The notes beneath the pieces were generated by a model that saw only the letters and a program-made list of their open reading frames with translations, searched no databases and was not told the origin of the DNA. A DNA stretch of 64,000 nucleotides from VBDM01 sp035702665 (GTDB taxonomy: Bacteria; Pseudomonadota; Gammaproteobacteria; Burkholderiales; SG8-39): contig DASSQD010000138.1 in the NCBI GenBank assembly GCA_035702665.1, positions 123,478 to 187,477 of the forward strand. Direction: 5' to 3'. The position numbers and the translations under genes are program-made. Positions 1 through 9,314 of the stretch are shown here, piece by piece. Each line of letters starts with the position of its first letter. Position 1 is the first letter of the stretch.

Positions 1-1
1 C

Positions 2-1579
2 GGCTACCGCTTCGCCCTCGATTCCGACACCGAGGTGCTGCTGCGCGCCTACCAGCACTGGGGAAGCGCGGTCGTCCATCGCTTGCGCGGCATGTTTGCC
101 TTCGCGGTCTGGGACGCCCTGAGGGAGCGCCTGTTCCTGGCACGCGACCGCTTCGGCGAGAAACCGCTGTTCCTCTACGACGACGGCGGCGACCTATATT
201 TCGCCTCCGAGATCAAGGCGCTGCTCCTCGTCCCGGGCCTCGAGGCCTCTACCGACCTGCACGCAGTCTGGGAGTATCTCGCCTACCGTTACGTTCCCGG
301 ACCGGGAACGCTCTTCAAGGGCATCCGCAAACTGCCTCCGGGCACGACCGCGGTATGGGAGCGCGGAGCGCTCAAGGAGGAGCGCTACTGGAAGCCCGAC
401 TGCTCGCCTCCCTCGGGGGATCGGCCGCCAAGCGATCTCGCGGGTGATCTCCTGTCCCGGCTGGACGAAGCCGTCAGGCTGCAGATGGTGAGCGACGTTC
501 CGTTCGGCGCCTTCCTCTCGGGCGGAATCGACTCTTCGACCATCGTCGCACTCATGAGCCGGCACAACTCGCTCGTCAGGACATTCTCGGTGGGCTTTCG
601 CGACGGCCAATACAGCGAGCTCGCCTACGCCGCGGAAGTCGCGCGGCACTTCGGCACGCGGCACCAGGAGATCGTGGTGTCCGATTCCGACCTGATCGAC
701 AGGCTGCCGCGGCTCGTCGCCTGCCGCGATGCGCCGGTGTCCGAGCCTTCGGATATCGCGATCAACATGCTCGCGTGCGAGGCCGCCCGCAGCGTCAAGA
801 TGGTGCTGACCGGCGAGGGCAGCGACGAGCTGCTCGGCGGCTATCCCAAGCACGTCGCCGAGCGCGCCGCCCGCGGATTCCAGCTTCTGCCGGGAGCGCT
901 TCGCCATCGCCTGATCGAGCCGCTCGCGAACGCCTTGCCCTACGGCTTTCACCGCGCCAAGACGGCGATAGCGAACCTGAACATCGAAGACTGGCGCGAG
1001 CGCTACGTGCGCTGGTTCGGCGCGCTGAGCCACACCGAGCGCGACCGGCTCGCGGTGCTGCGCGTCAAGGGAACGCCGGCGTCCCACGGGCCGCCGTTCG
1101 ACGCCGACCCGCGCGCAAGCCCCTTGCAGCGGATCCTCTATTTCGACCAGACGAGCTGGCTTCCGGACAACCTGCTCGAGCGCGCCGACCGCATGACCAT
1201 GGCGGCTTCGATCGAAGCGCGAGTACCGTTTCTCGATCACGAGTTCGCGGCGTTCGCCACCGCTTTGCCAGACCGCTACCGCGTGCGGGGCCTGCGCGGC
1301 AAGTGGATCCTTCGCCAAGCGGTGAGGCGACTGCTCCCCGAGCGCATCCTGACGCGGCCGAAAGTCGGGTTTCGCGTTCCCGTGAGCGATTGGTTCCGCG
1401 AAGGGATGCGCGGTTACCTGCTCGAGCATCTGCAGAGCGCTTCCTCACGGACCCGGCAGTACTACGACGCGGGCGTGCTCGACGGCGTGCTCGCCGAGCA
1501 CGTCGGCGGAAGGTGCAACCACGAGAAACTCCTGTGGGCGCTGCTGAACCTCGAGCTGTGGCACCGGCAATATGTCTGA
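2..1579 (+). CDS. Asparagine synthase-type glutamine amidotransferase, 5' end cut by window
   Basis: The reading frame is open from the first bases of the window, so the start and the N-terminal catalytic Cys lie outside; 525 residues are visible. Seen: the end of the class II glutaminase domain (a DTEVLL segment, then RDRFGEKPL), then the ATP-pyrophosphatase synthetase domain with SGGIDSS near base 520, LTGEGSDELLGGY near base 810, and the C-terminal ERADRMTM/EARVPFLDH motifs. The family transfers glutamine ammonia onto an AMP-activated carboxylate, using Asp in AsnB. Copies inside polysaccharide clusters are often thought to amidate other carboxylates, and a uronic acid would fit the algD-type gene downstream; that substrate is inference. 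The gene overlaps the next one by 8 bases, so the two are cotranscribed. Confidence 0.93.
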   Translation, partial: GYRFALDSDTEVLLRAYQHWGSAVVHRLRGMFAFAVWDALRERLFLARDRFGEKPLFLYDDGGDLYFASEIKALLLVPGLEASTDLHAVWEYLAYRYVPGPGTLFKGIRKLPPGTTAVWERGALKEERYWKPDCSPPSGDRPPSDLAGDLLSRLDEAVRLQMVSDVPFGAFLSGGIDSSTIVALMSRHNSLVRTFSVGFRDGQYSELAYAAEVARHFGTRHQEIVVSDSDLIDRLPRLVACRDAPVSEPSDIAINMLACEAARSVKMVLTGEGSDELLGGYPKHVAERAARGFQLLPGALRHRLIEPLANALPYGFHRAKTAIANLNIEDWRERYVRWFGALSHTERDRLAVLRVKGTPASHGPPFDADPRASPLQRILYFDQTSWLPDNLLERADRMTMAASIEARVPFLDHEFAAFATALPDRYRVRGLRGKWILRQAVRRLLPERILTRPKVGFRVPVSDWFREGMRGYLLEHLQSASSRTRQYYDAGVLDGVLAEHVGGRCNHEKLLWALLNLELWHRQYV

Positions 1580-3557
1580 GGCGGTCGCGGGCATCCGCTG
1601 GCGGCTGAACCGGCTGCGCTGCATGTCGCTCGCCGAGGTGCGCCACCGGGCGCTGCGCTCCCTCGCGGTGCGAGCCGAGCGCTGGAGGCTCGCGGGCCGC
1701 GTCGACGCTCCGCGGCCCGACTTGTCGCGCACCTTCCGACCCTGGATCCACGCGCCCGCGGAAGCGGAGGCGGGACTTTATCGGTCGGCCGCGGACCGCG
1801 TCGCGCAGGGGAGGTTCGACGTGTTCGCGCTGCACGGAGTCGATCTCGGCTCGCCGCCCCGATGGAATCGCGATCCCAAGACCGGTGTGGAGGCCCCGCT
1901 CGCCTTCGGCATGCTGCTCGACTACCGCGATCCGCGGCGGGTCGGAGACATCAAGTACCTGTGGGAGCCCAACCGGCATCATCACCTGGTGACGCTTGCA
2001 CAGGCGTACGCGCTCGGCGGCGGCTGGCGGTACTTCGGTGTCATCCGGCGGCACCTGGAAAGCTGGTTCGCGTCCTGCCCGTATCCGATGGGGCCCAACT
2101 GGTCGAGCGCGCTCGAGGCCGCGATCAGGCTGATCCACTGGTCCGCCGCGTGGCAGCTCCTCGGCGGCGCGTTCTCGCCGCCGTTCGAAGGCGCGGAGGG
2201 CGCGCGATTCAGGAACCGATGGCTCGAGTCGGTCTTCCAGCACGCACGGTTCGTCCGCCGGAATTTCTCTCTGTACTCGTCGGCCAACAACCATCTTGTC
2301 GGCGAGGCGGCGGGGCTGTACATCGCGGCGATCACCTGGCCCCATTGGCCCGAGGCATGCGAGTGGCTGGCCGAGGCCGAAGCGATTCTCGAGCGCGAGG
2401 TGCTGCTGCAGAACGCTCCCGACGGAGTCAACCGCGAGCAGGCTACGTCCTATCAGCGGTTCGTCCTCGACCTGCTTCTGCTCGCGCTGCTGGCGGGGAG
2501 GGCGAACGGGAGGAGATTGTCCGCCGCGTTCGAATCGCGCATCGAGGCGATGCTCGAGTATCTCGCCTCGATCATGGATGCCGGGGGCAACGTCCCCATG
2601 TTCGGCGACTCGGACGACGCGCTCGTTCTCGGGCTGTCGCAGGGCGACTGCCCCTTCCGATCGCTGCTCGCGAGCGGCGCGATCCTGTTTTGCCGCGGCG
2701 ACTTCAAGGCGAAGGCCGGCGGACTGGACGACAGGACGCGCTCGCTCTTCGGGAAGGGCGCGGCAGCAGCGTTCGCGGGCCTCGGCACGCGGGACGTCCG
2801 GCTTCCGGTGCGGCAGGCGTTTCCGGAAGGCGGTTACTACATCCTCGGCTGCGACTTCGAGGGCGAAAACGAGATCCGCCTCGTCGCGGATGCGGGTCCG
2901 CTGGGCTACCAGTCCATCGCGGCGCACGGCCACGCCGACGCCCTGGCGTTCACCTTGTCGATCGGAGGCAAGGAGTTCCTCATCGACCCTGGAACCTACG
3001 CGTACCACACCCAGGGCGAGTGGCGGGCGTACTTCCGCGGCACCGCGGCCCACAACACCGTGCGGGTCGACGGACTGGACCAGTCGCGACCGGGAGGGAA
3101 TTTCATGTGGCTGAGCAGGGTGGACGCCGGCTGCAGCCTATGGCGGACGTCAGCGGAGCGCGACGTGTTCGAAGGCTGGCACGCTGGATATCTGCGCCTT
3201 GCCGATCCGGTGATGCACCGGCGCCGCATCGCGCTCGACAAGCGCTCGAGACGAGTGACGATCGAGGACACCCTGCAGATGTCCGGGCCGCACGAGGTCG
3301 AGATCTTCTTCCACTGCAGCGAACGATGCACGGTCGAGCCCGCACGGTGCGGCTTCGCCCTTCGCCAAACCGGGAGAGCGCTCTCCCTGGTGCTCCCGGA
3401 GGTCGAAGGGGCAAGCTCTTGCGTCTACCTCGGCGGGCTCGCCCCGATCTCGGGCTGGGTATCGAGACGCTTCGACACCCGGCTGCCCGCACCGACCATC
3501 GCCTGGAGGGCGCGCCTCGCCCGGAAGACCGTGCTACGGAGCGAGATCATGTGCTGA
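1572..3557 (+). CDS. Heparinase II/III-family protein of the EPS locus
   Basis: This 661-residue protein has the two-part architecture of heparinase II/III and related polysaccharide lyases: a helical N-terminal barrel of about 350 residues, then a beta-rich C-terminal domain. The hallmark AHGHADAL motif sits near residue 452, followed by FLIDPGTY and AAHNTV. The family cleaves uronic-acid-containing polymers by beta-elimination, or binds and edits them during export. Inside an exopolysaccharide cluster it probably trims or edits the polymer. No signal peptide is obvious; the N-terminus is basic (RWRLNRLRCM). The ATG at 1572 overlaps the preceding gene by 8 bases. Lyase activity and substrate are inferred. 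Confidence 0.88.
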   Translation: MSEAVAGIRWRLNRLRCMSLAEVRHRALRSLAVRAERWRLAGRVDAPRPDLSRTFRPWIHAPAEAEAGLYRSAADRVAQGRFDVFALHGVDLGSPPRWNRDPKTGVEAPLAFGMLLDYRDPRRVGDIKYLWEPNRHHHLVTLAQAYALGGGWRYFGVIRRHLESWFASCPYPMGPNWSSALEAAIRLIHWSAAWQLLGGAFSPPFEGAEGARFRNRWLESVFQHARFVRRNFSLYSSANNHLVGEAAGLYIAAITWPHWPEACEWLAEAEAILEREVLLQNAPDGVNREQATSYQRFVLDLLLLALLAGRANGRRLSAAFESRIEAMLEYLASIMDAGGNVPMFGDSDDALVLGLSQGDCPFRSLLASGAILFCRGDFKAKAGGLDDRTRSLFGKGAAAAFAGLGTRDVRLPVRQAFPEGGYYILGCDFEGENEIRLVADAGPLGYQSIAAHGHADALAFTLSIGGKEFLIDPGTYAYHTQGEWRAYFRGTAAHNTVRVDGLDQSRPGGNFMWLSRVDAGCSLWRTSAERDVFEGWHAGYLRLADPVMHRRRIALDKRSRRVTIEDTLQMSGPHEVEIFFHCSERCTVEPARCGFALRQTGRALSLVLPEVEGASSCVYLGGLAPISGWVSRRFDTRLPAPTIAWRARLARKTVLRSEIMC

Positions 3558-3633
3558 TCGGACTACTGGCGCTTTCTCGGAGCGCAGCACAGGCGCCGGA
3601 AGATTTGGATTTCGACAATCGGACGGGAAATCC

Positions 3634-4491
3634 ATGCTCGGTGCGACTCTCGACTACTTCGTCTTACGCACCTTGGCACACCGTCGGAACCGGGCGACGG
3701 AAGAGCAGCTGGATTCACTTTTCGGCCGGACGGCCGCCGGAGCCCTGGATGAGGCGAAGGCGAAGGCGCGCAAGCTCGTCGACCGCTTCGAAGGGCGCTT
3801 TCCCATCGATCCGGGGCTGCGCTATCTCGATCTGGGATGCGGCTCCGGCGAGCTGACGCTCGCGCTCGCCGGCCTGGGCATCCGGCGCATCACCGGCGTG
3901 GACCTGCTCCCGCGGAACATCGAGCGGGCCCGCGCCTGCGCCGAGGAGACGCGCGCCGGCGAAGGCGTGCGGTTCGAGTGCCGCGACCTGTACGAGTGGG
4001 TTCCCGACGGAAAGTACGATGTGCTGCTCTCGTTCGACGCGCTCGAGCATGTCGACGCACCAGCCGCCTTCCTGAGGAAGATGGCGGAATTCATCGCGCC
4101 CGGCGGCGTTGCGGTGCTCGCGTTCGGGCCGCTGTTCCACTCGCCGTTCGGTGACCACATGTGGGATTTCTTCCGTCTGCAGATTCCGTGGCGCGGAATC
4201 CTGTTCTCGGAAGAGGCCCTGCTGCGCGTGCGCAGGGAGTGCTTCCGCCCGACGGACGCGGCGCGCAGCTACCGGGGGATCGCGGGGGGGCTCAACCTGA
4301 TCAGATACTCGGAGTTCCTGGAACAGGTGCGTACTGCCGGTTGGCAATTCGGCTACCTGGGCGTCAATACATTCCTGCGGCGAGGTTCGCTTCTTCGCGC
4401 CGCCTCCGATCTGATCACCTGCTTCCCGATGGTGCGCGACTACGTCGTGCACAACGTCTACACAGTCCTGCGCCGGGAGGCACGGTCATGA
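3634..4491 (+). CDS. Class I SAM-dependent methyltransferase
   Basis: This 285-residue protein has the Rossmann methyltransferase core. Motif I reads LDLGCGSGE at about residues 65-73, the acidic residue after strand beta-2 is in GVDLLP, and LSFDALEHVD corresponds to motif IV. It resembles the small-molecule or sugar methyltransferases common in polysaccharide clusters. The gene starts 76 bases after the heparinase-like gene and its stop overlaps the next start (ATGA), so it is in the same operon. The likely role is O-methylation of a sugar or of a polymer terminus; the substrate cannot be read from sequence. Confidence 0.85.
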   Translation: MLGATLDYFVLRTLAHRRNRATEEQLDSLFGRTAAGALDEAKAKARKLVDRFEGRFPIDPGLRYLDLGCGSGELTLALAGLGIRRITGVDLLPRNIERARACAEETRAGEGVRFECRDLYEWVPDGKYDVLLSFDALEHVDAPAAFLRKMAEFIAPGGVAVLAFGPLFHSPFGDHMWDFFRLQIPWRGILFSEEALLRVRRECFRPTDAARSYRGIAGGLNLIRYSEFLEQVRTAGWQFGYLGVNTFLRRGSLLRAASDLITCFPMVRDYVVHNVYTVLRREARS

Positions 4492-5801
4492 AAATCGCCG
4501 TCCTGGGTCTCGGTTACGTGGGCGCCGTGTCGGCGGGCTGTCTGGCCGAAGAAGGGCATCAGGTCGTCGGCGTCGATCCCGAATCGCGGAAGGTAGATCT
4601 GATCAACGCCGGCAAGACCCCCATCATCGAAAAGGACATCGGGCCGATCATCGAACGTCAGGTCGCTGGCGGCCGGCTCTCGGCGACGACGGATGTCGCC
4701 GCCGCGGTCCGGCGGTGCGATCTGCTCCTGATCTGCGTGGGAACCCCGAGCCGGAGCAACGGAGACATAGACCTGAAGTACATCGAGCGGGTGTGCGAGC
4801 AGGTCGGCACCGCGCTGCGCGGTCACCCCGGCGCGCCGGTCGTCGTCGTGCGCAGCACCATGCTTCCGGGGACCATGCGCGGCAAGGTGATCCCGGCCCT
4901 CGAAGCGTCCTCGGGCAGGCGCGCCGGTATCGAATTCGGCGTCTGCATCAATCCGGAGTTCCTCCGGGAAGGGACCGCGGTCCAGGACTACTTCAATCCG
5001 CCCAAGACCGTCATCGGCGAGATCAACCGTGCGAGCGGCGACGTGCTCGCGAGCTTGTACGCGCAGATCGGCGCGCCGCTGGTTCGCACCGATATCGAGA
5101 CCGCCGAGATGGTGAAGTACGCGGACAACGCCTGGCACGCTCTCAAGGTCGGCTTCGCCAACGAGATCGGCAGCCTGTGCAAGGGACTCGGGCTGGACAG
5201 CCACCGCGTGATGGACATCTTCTGCCGGGACACCAAGCTGAACATCTCGCCGTATTACCTGAAGCCCGGGTTCGCTTTCGGCGGCTCGTGCCTTCCCAAG
5301 GACTTGCGCGCCCTCCTGTACAAGGCGAAAACCCTCGACGTTTCGCTTCCAATCCTCGCGGCGATCCTGCCCAGCAACGCGGAGCAGATCGAGCGGGGAG
5401 TACGCGCCGTGATCGACCAGGGCGGCAAGAAGGTCGGCGTGCTTGGCTTGAGCTTCAAGGCGGGAACCGACGACCTGAGGGAGAGCCCGGTGGTGGAGCT
5501 CACCGAGCGCCTGATCGGCAAGGGGTACGACCTGCGCATCTACGACGCCAACGTCAGGCTCGCGAGCATCCACGGCGCCAATCGCGACTACATCCTCCAC
5601 CGGATACCGCACATCTCGCGGCTTATGAGCGAGAGCATCGAGGACGTCCTGGAGCACGCCGACACCGTCGTCATCGGCAACGCCGCGCCCGAATTTCGCG
5701 ACGTCCCGAAGCGCCTCACGGATCGCCAGACACTCATCGATTTCGTGCGCGTCACCGACGCGCGCAGCGTGTCGGGCATCTACGAGGGGATCTGCTGGTG
5801 A
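4488..5801 (+). CDS. algD: GDP-mannose 6-dehydrogenase (AlgD family)
   Basis: This 437-residue nucleotide-sugar dehydrogenase performs a four-electron, NAD-dependent oxidation of the sugar C6 to a carboxylate. Seen: the N-terminal NAD site GLGYVGAVSAG at residues 7-17, VGTPS, NPEFLREGTA, and GGSCLPKD with its catalytic Cys at residue 268, the same position as in Pseudomonas AlgD. The C-terminal GLSFKAGTDDLRESP and a final GICW also match AlgD rather than UDP-glucose dehydrogenases. I therefore infer GDP-mannuronate as product and a uronic-acid-containing polymer. The ATG at 4488 overlaps the methyltransferase stop. An upstream in-frame extension exists but lies inside that gene. The downstream gene overlaps by 4 bases (GTGA). 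Confidence 0.9.
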   Translation: MKIAVLGLGYVGAVSAGCLAEEGHQVVGVDPESRKVDLINAGKTPIIEKDIGPIIERQVAGGRLSATTDVAAAVRRCDLLLICVGTPSRSNGDIDLKYIERVCEQVGTALRGHPGAPVVVVRSTMLPGTMRGKVIPALEASSGRRAGIEFGVCINPEFLREGTAVQDYFNPPKTVIGEINRASGDVLASLYAQIGAPLVRTDIETAEMVKYADNAWHALKVGFANEIGSLCKGLGLDSHRVMDIFCRDTKLNISPYYLKPGFAFGGSCLPKDLRALLYKAKTLDVSLPILAAILPSNAEQIERGVRAVIDQGGKKVGVLGLSFKAGTDDLRESPVVELTERLIGKGYDLRIYDANVRLASIHGANRDYILHRIPHISRLMSESIEDVLEHADTVVIGNAAPEFRDVPKRLTDRQTLIDFVRVTDARSVSGIYEGICW

Positions 5802-7039
5802 ACCGCGAGGCCGCCGGCTCGCCGAGGCGCGTGCTGATGCTGGTCGAGAACCTGCCGAGCCCGTTCGACCGCCGCGTCTGGCAGGAGGCCTGCACGCTGC
5901 GCGACGCGGGATACGTCGTTTCGATCGTCTGCCCGACCGGAAGGGGCTGCGAGAAGCGCTTCGAGGTGATAGACGCGATCCACATCCACCGCTACCCGCT
6001 GCCGTTCGAGGCGTCGGGGGCGGTCGGGTACGCGCTCGAGTACGGTCTCGCGCTCGCCTGGACCTTCGCGCTCGCCTGGCGGGTGCTTCTCACCCGCGGA
6101 TTCGACGTCATTCACGCCTGCAATCCGCCCGACCTGTTCTTTCTCGTCGGCCGCTTCTTCAAGGCGCTCGGAAAGAAGTTCGTGTTCGACCACCACGACC
6201 TCAACCCCGAGCTCTACGAGGCGAAGTTCGGACGGCGCGATCTCTTCCACGGGCTGTTGCTGAAGCTGGAGTACTGGACCTTCCGAGCCGCCGACATCTC
6301 GATCGCCACCAACGAGTCCTACCGGCGCATCGCGACCGGGCGCGGACGCATGCCCCCGGAGCGCGTGTTCGTGGTGCGCAGCGGGCCGAGCCTGGAGCGC
6401 CTGAAGATCCTCCCTCCCGACGAGCGCCTCAAGCGCGGCTGCCGCCACCTCGTCGGCTACGTCGGGGTGATGGGAAGGCAGGAGGGCATCGATCGTCTCC
6501 TGCAGGCCGCGCGGCACATCGTCGTCGACCTGGGCCGCCGCGACGTGCACTTCGGCCTCGTGGGGGGCGGAACCTCGCTCGAGGAGATGAAAAGGCTCGC
6601 GCACGAGCTGGGCGTCGCCGACCGCGTGACTTTCACGGGCCGCGTTCCCGACCCCGAAATGCTGGCGATGCTCAACACCGCCGACGTCTGCGTCAACCCC
6701 GACGTCGCGAGCGAGATGAACGACAAGTCGACCATGAACAAGATCATGGAGTACATGGCCCTCGGCAAACCGATCGTGCAGTTCGACCTCACCGAGGGAC
6801 GCTGCACCGCGAAGCGGGCCTCGCTGTACGCGCGAAAGGACGACCCTGTCGATCTCGCACGCAGGATCGTCGAGCTCCTGGATGATCCGGCGCGGCGCGC
6901 GGGGATGGGCGAGTACGGCCGCAAACGTGTCGAGGACGAGCTCGAATGGCGCCACGAGGCGCCCAAGCTGCTCGCGGCCTACGCGGCGCTCTCGGAAGGC
7001 GCGGCGCTCCCGTCCGGGCTGCGCCGTTTCGAGACATGA
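5798..7039 (+). CDS. Glycosyltransferase, GT4-like
   Basis: This 413-residue protein has a GT-B fold. Seen: an N-terminal acceptor domain (MLVENLPSPFDRRVW, then FDHHDLNPELYEAK) and a C-terminal nucleotide-sugar domain (GVMGRQEGIDRLL, VGGG, GRVPDPEMLAMLN) ending in the E-x7-E-like NKIMEYMALGKPIV motif. This is typical of GT4 enzymes that build exopolysaccharide or O-antigen repeat units on a membrane lipid. The start is a GTG overlapping the algD stop. The linked algD makes GDP-mannuronate a plausible donor, but this is untested inference. Confidence 0.9.
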   Translation: MNREAAGSPRRVLMLVENLPSPFDRRVWQEACTLRDAGYVVSIVCPTGRGCEKRFEVIDAIHIHRYPLPFEASGAVGYALEYGLALAWTFALAWRVLLTRGFDVIHACNPPDLFFLVGRFFKALGKKFVFDHHDLNPELYEAKFGRRDLFHGLLLKLEYWTFRAADISIATNESYRRIATGRGRMPPERVFVVRSGPSLERLKILPPDERLKRGCRHLVGYVGVMGRQEGIDRLLQAARHIVVDLGRRDVHFGLVGGGTSLEEMKRLAHELGVADRVTFTGRVPDPEMLAMLNTADVCVNPDVASEMNDKSTMNKIMEYMALGKPIVQFDLTEGRCTAKRASLYARKDDPVDLARRIVELLDDPARRAGMGEYGRKRVEDELEWRHEAPKLLAAYAALSEGAALPSGLRRFET

Positions 7040-7602
7040 AGCTCCTGCCGCTGGACGTTCCCGACGTCCTCGAGCTCGCCGCGCGCTGGCTGGCGCAGAG
7101 GGAGAACTATCAATGGCTCGATTTCGGCAACGGACGGCAGCTCGTCACCCCGGCCTTGCTCAAGATCATGACGCAGCGGGAAGCGCATTTCATGAGGGCA
7201 TACACCTCGGACCGGGACGATGTCCCCGTCGGGATCGTCGGTCTCAACAGCGTCGACCGGGTCGCGCGAACCGCGACGCTCTGGGCGGTGGCCGGCGACA
7301 AGTCCTTTTCCAATCGGGGCTACGTGAGCCTCGCGAGCTCGAGGCTTCTGACCCTCGCCTTCCGGGATCTCGCGCTTAACGCGGTCAATACTTGGATCGT
7401 CGATGGCAACCCCTCGGTTCGGAGCCTGCAGCGCCTCAACTTCCGCTTCATCGGGAGGCAGCGGCAATGCCACATGATCGACGGGCGTCCGCGCGATCGG
7501 CTGCTGTTCGACCTGCTCGCCGCGGAGCACGAGGAGCTCGCCGAGGAACGGTGGCGGCGAATCGAACGCTCGCATCACGAAGCGGCCTGCGGGCAATCCT
7601 AG
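7036..7602 (+). CDS. GNAT-family N-acetyltransferase
   Basis: This 188-residue protein looks like a RimJ/RimL-type GNAT: an N-terminal strand region, VGIVGLNSVDRVARTATLW for the central beta strands, an acyl-CoA-binding-like turn (SNRGYVSLASS), and the NPSVRSLQRLNFRFIGRQR helix-strand typical of motif B. The start overlaps the glycosyltransferase stop (ATGA), so it belongs to the same transcript. It is the first of several acyltransferase-fold genes in the locus. It could acylate an amino sugar or a small molecule; the acceptor is unknown. Confidence 0.82.
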   Translation: MKLLPLDVPDVLELAARWLAQRENYQWLDFGNGRQLVTPALLKIMTQREAHFMRAYTSDRDDVPVGIVGLNSVDRVARTATLWAVAGDKSFSNRGYVSLASSRLLTLAFRDLALNAVNTWIVDGNPSVRSLQRLNFRFIGRQRQCHMIDGRPRDRLLFDLLAAEHEELAEERWRRIERSHHEAACGQS

Positions 7603-7621
7603 GCTCGGTCGGGCGACGGCG

Positions 7622-8101
7622 GTGGACGAGAAGCTCAAACAGAAGGCGCTCCGGCTGCTCTCCAACGGCGTCTACGTTCTGACGTCGCGCAGCGCGGACC
7701 GGTACGGCGCGGCGACGGTCACTTGGGTGTCGCAGGCGTCGTTCCGTCCGCCGCTCGTGATGGCGGCGGTCCGCAGGGAAAGCAATGTGTTCGAGTGCCT
7801 CGCCGAGAGCGGTCACGCGGTGCTGCACGTCGTCGGCAGCCGGCAGCAGGAAATCGCCCGGAGGTTCTTCTTTCCCACTCATGCAGTATGCGGAACGATC
7901 AACGGCGAAGCGTTCATGGAGGGCAGGACCGCCTCGCCCGTATTGCCCAGCCTGCCCGCGTACGTCGAGTGCCGGCTAGAGCGGATCGTGGACACGGAGG
8001 GGGACCACGCCGTGGTGATCCTGCGCGTGGTCGAGGCCGATTGCAGAGAGAAGGTGCGGCCTCTGACCATGGCGGACACGCCGTGGCGGTACGGTGGATA
8101 G
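7622..8101 (+). CDS. Flavin reductase-like, FMN-binding protein
   Basis: This 159-residue protein has the small split-barrel flavin-reductase fold: GVYVLTSRSADRYGAATVTWVSQASFRPPLVMAAVR is the characteristic FMN-binding start (read in two overlapping halves, residues 16-35 and 33-51), followed by VLHVVGSRQQEIARRFF. Members use NAD(P)H to reduce FMN or FAD for a partner monooxygenase. It begins with GTG 19 bases after the GNAT gene and overlaps the next gene by 8 bases. A luciferase-like monooxygenase, the classical partner type, is encoded at 19322-20344 on the other strand, so the two may form one two-component oxygenase. That pairing is inference. Confidence 0.85.
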   Translation: MDEKLKQKALRLLSNGVYVLTSRSADRYGAATVTWVSQASFRPPLVMAAVRRESNVFECLAESGHAVLHVVGSRQQEIARRFFFPTHAVCGTINGEAFMEGRTASPVLPSLPAYVECRLERIVDTEGDHAVVILRVVEADCREKVRPLTMADTPWRYGG

Positions 8102-9314
8102 GCGATTCGTCGTCCTGGACAGCTGGCGCGGCGTCGCCGCCTGCCTGGTCGCCCTGTTCCACCTCGACGCTTTCAGCCACTTCTACGATGTCCCGTTCCT
8201 CCGGAACTCCTGGCTCTTCGTCGATTTCTTCTTCGTGCTGAGCGGGTTCGTGATCGCGGCTAACTACCAGCAACGCCTGCTCGACGGATTTGGCATGGGG
8301 CGATTCCTCGTGCTGCGCCTAGGCAGGCTATACCCGCTGCATTTCACCATGCTGGCGTTGTTCGTCGCGGTCGAGCTGCTCAAGGTGTTGCGAAGGGCCG
8401 TCGTCCCGGCCGCCGTGTGGTCGCTCAATCCGGTCGCCCCCTTCAGCACGCCCCAGCAGGGGCCGGACACGATCGTCGCGAACCTGCTGCTCGTCCAGAG
8501 CCTGCACCTCTTCGACTTCCCGACTTGGAACGTGCCGAGCTGGAGCATCAGCACGGAGTTCTATACGTACGTCCTGTTCGCCACTTGCGTGGTCGCACTA
8601 CGCGGGCGGGCGTGGGTGGCCATGGCGGCCGCGTTGACCGCGGGTCCGGTGCTGATCGCGGTCTTGAGCGACCGCAACATGGCCACCGTCTACGATTGGG
8701 GGATGATCCGATGCGCCTACGGATTCGCCGCCGGCGCGATGGCGTGGCGCGTGTACCAGAACGGCGACGGCCCGCGCCGGTGGTTGGCTGGAAGCATCGC
8801 CGAGATCGGCGCGCTCGCGCTCGTCGTGGTCTTCGTCAGCGCGGCCGGCGCGAGCATCCTGTCGATCGCGGCCCCGTATCTGTTCGCGCTCGTCGTGCTC
8901 GTCTTTGCGTTCGAAGAGGGAAAGGTGAGCGCCGTTCTAAAGCTTCGACCCATGACGTTCCTCGGGACCGTTTCGTACTCCATCTACATGACGCACGCCT
9001 TCGTCGAGAGGATCTGGCGCGATCTCGCCTACGCGCTCAAGAACCACTGGCACATCGGCGTCTTCACCCGGCGTACGGTCGACGAACGGGAGATCACCCT
9101 GTTCGGAATGCAGGCATGGCAGGGCGACCTCGCCTACGTGGCGTATTTGGCGATGGTCGTCGCCCTGTCCTGGCTCACCTACCGCTGGATCGAGGAGCCC
9201 GGGCGGGAATGGCTGAGGAAACGCGTTCTAAGGCGTCCGGCGATTGCGCCCCAGGCGGAGGGTCCCTGGAGGGCTTCGCTCGCCAGCGCTCCGGCGCGCC
9301 GGAGCCCGATGTAG
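8094..9314 (+). CDS. Acyltransferase-3 family membrane protein
   Basis: This 406-residue integral membrane protein has about ten hydrophobic segments. The family signature near the N-terminus is present (SWRGVAACLVALFHLD, with the conserved His), as are FFFVLSGFVIA and a terminal YRWIEEPGREW. The family O-acetylates or otherwise acylates polysaccharides and lipids in the inner membrane (OafA/ExoZ-like). It is the last gene of the plus-strand run. Its last 136 bases overlap the 3' end of the convergent glycosyltransferase on the minus strand. The region after the RWIEEPG motif is low-complexity, so the overlap affects only a dispensable-looking tail. Confidence 0.9.
   Translation: MDRRFVVLDSWRGVAACLVALFHLDAFSHFYDVPFLRNSWLFVDFFFVLSGFVIAANYQQRLLDGFGMGRFLVLRLGRLYPLHFTMLALFVAVELLKVLRRAVVPAAVWSLNPVAPFSTPQQGPDTIVANLLLVQSLHLFDFPTWNVPSWSISTEFYTYVLFATCVVALRGRAWVAMAAALTAGPVLIAVLSDRNMATVYDWGMIRCAYGFAAGAMAWRVYQNGDGPRRWLAGSIAEIGALALVVVFVSAAGASILSIAAPYLFALVVLVFAFEEGKVSAVLKLRPMTFLGTVSYSIYMTHAFVERIWRDLAYALKNHWHIGVFTRRTVDEREITLFGMQAWQGDLAYVAYLAMVVALSWLTYRWIEEPGREWLRKRVLRRPAIAPQAEGPWRASLASAPARRSPM

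Noticed and set aside
1065..3053. A 662-codon minus-strand frame across the amidotransferase and heparinase-like genes
   Set aside because: Both plus-strand genes have clear motifs over the same bases; the minus frame has none.
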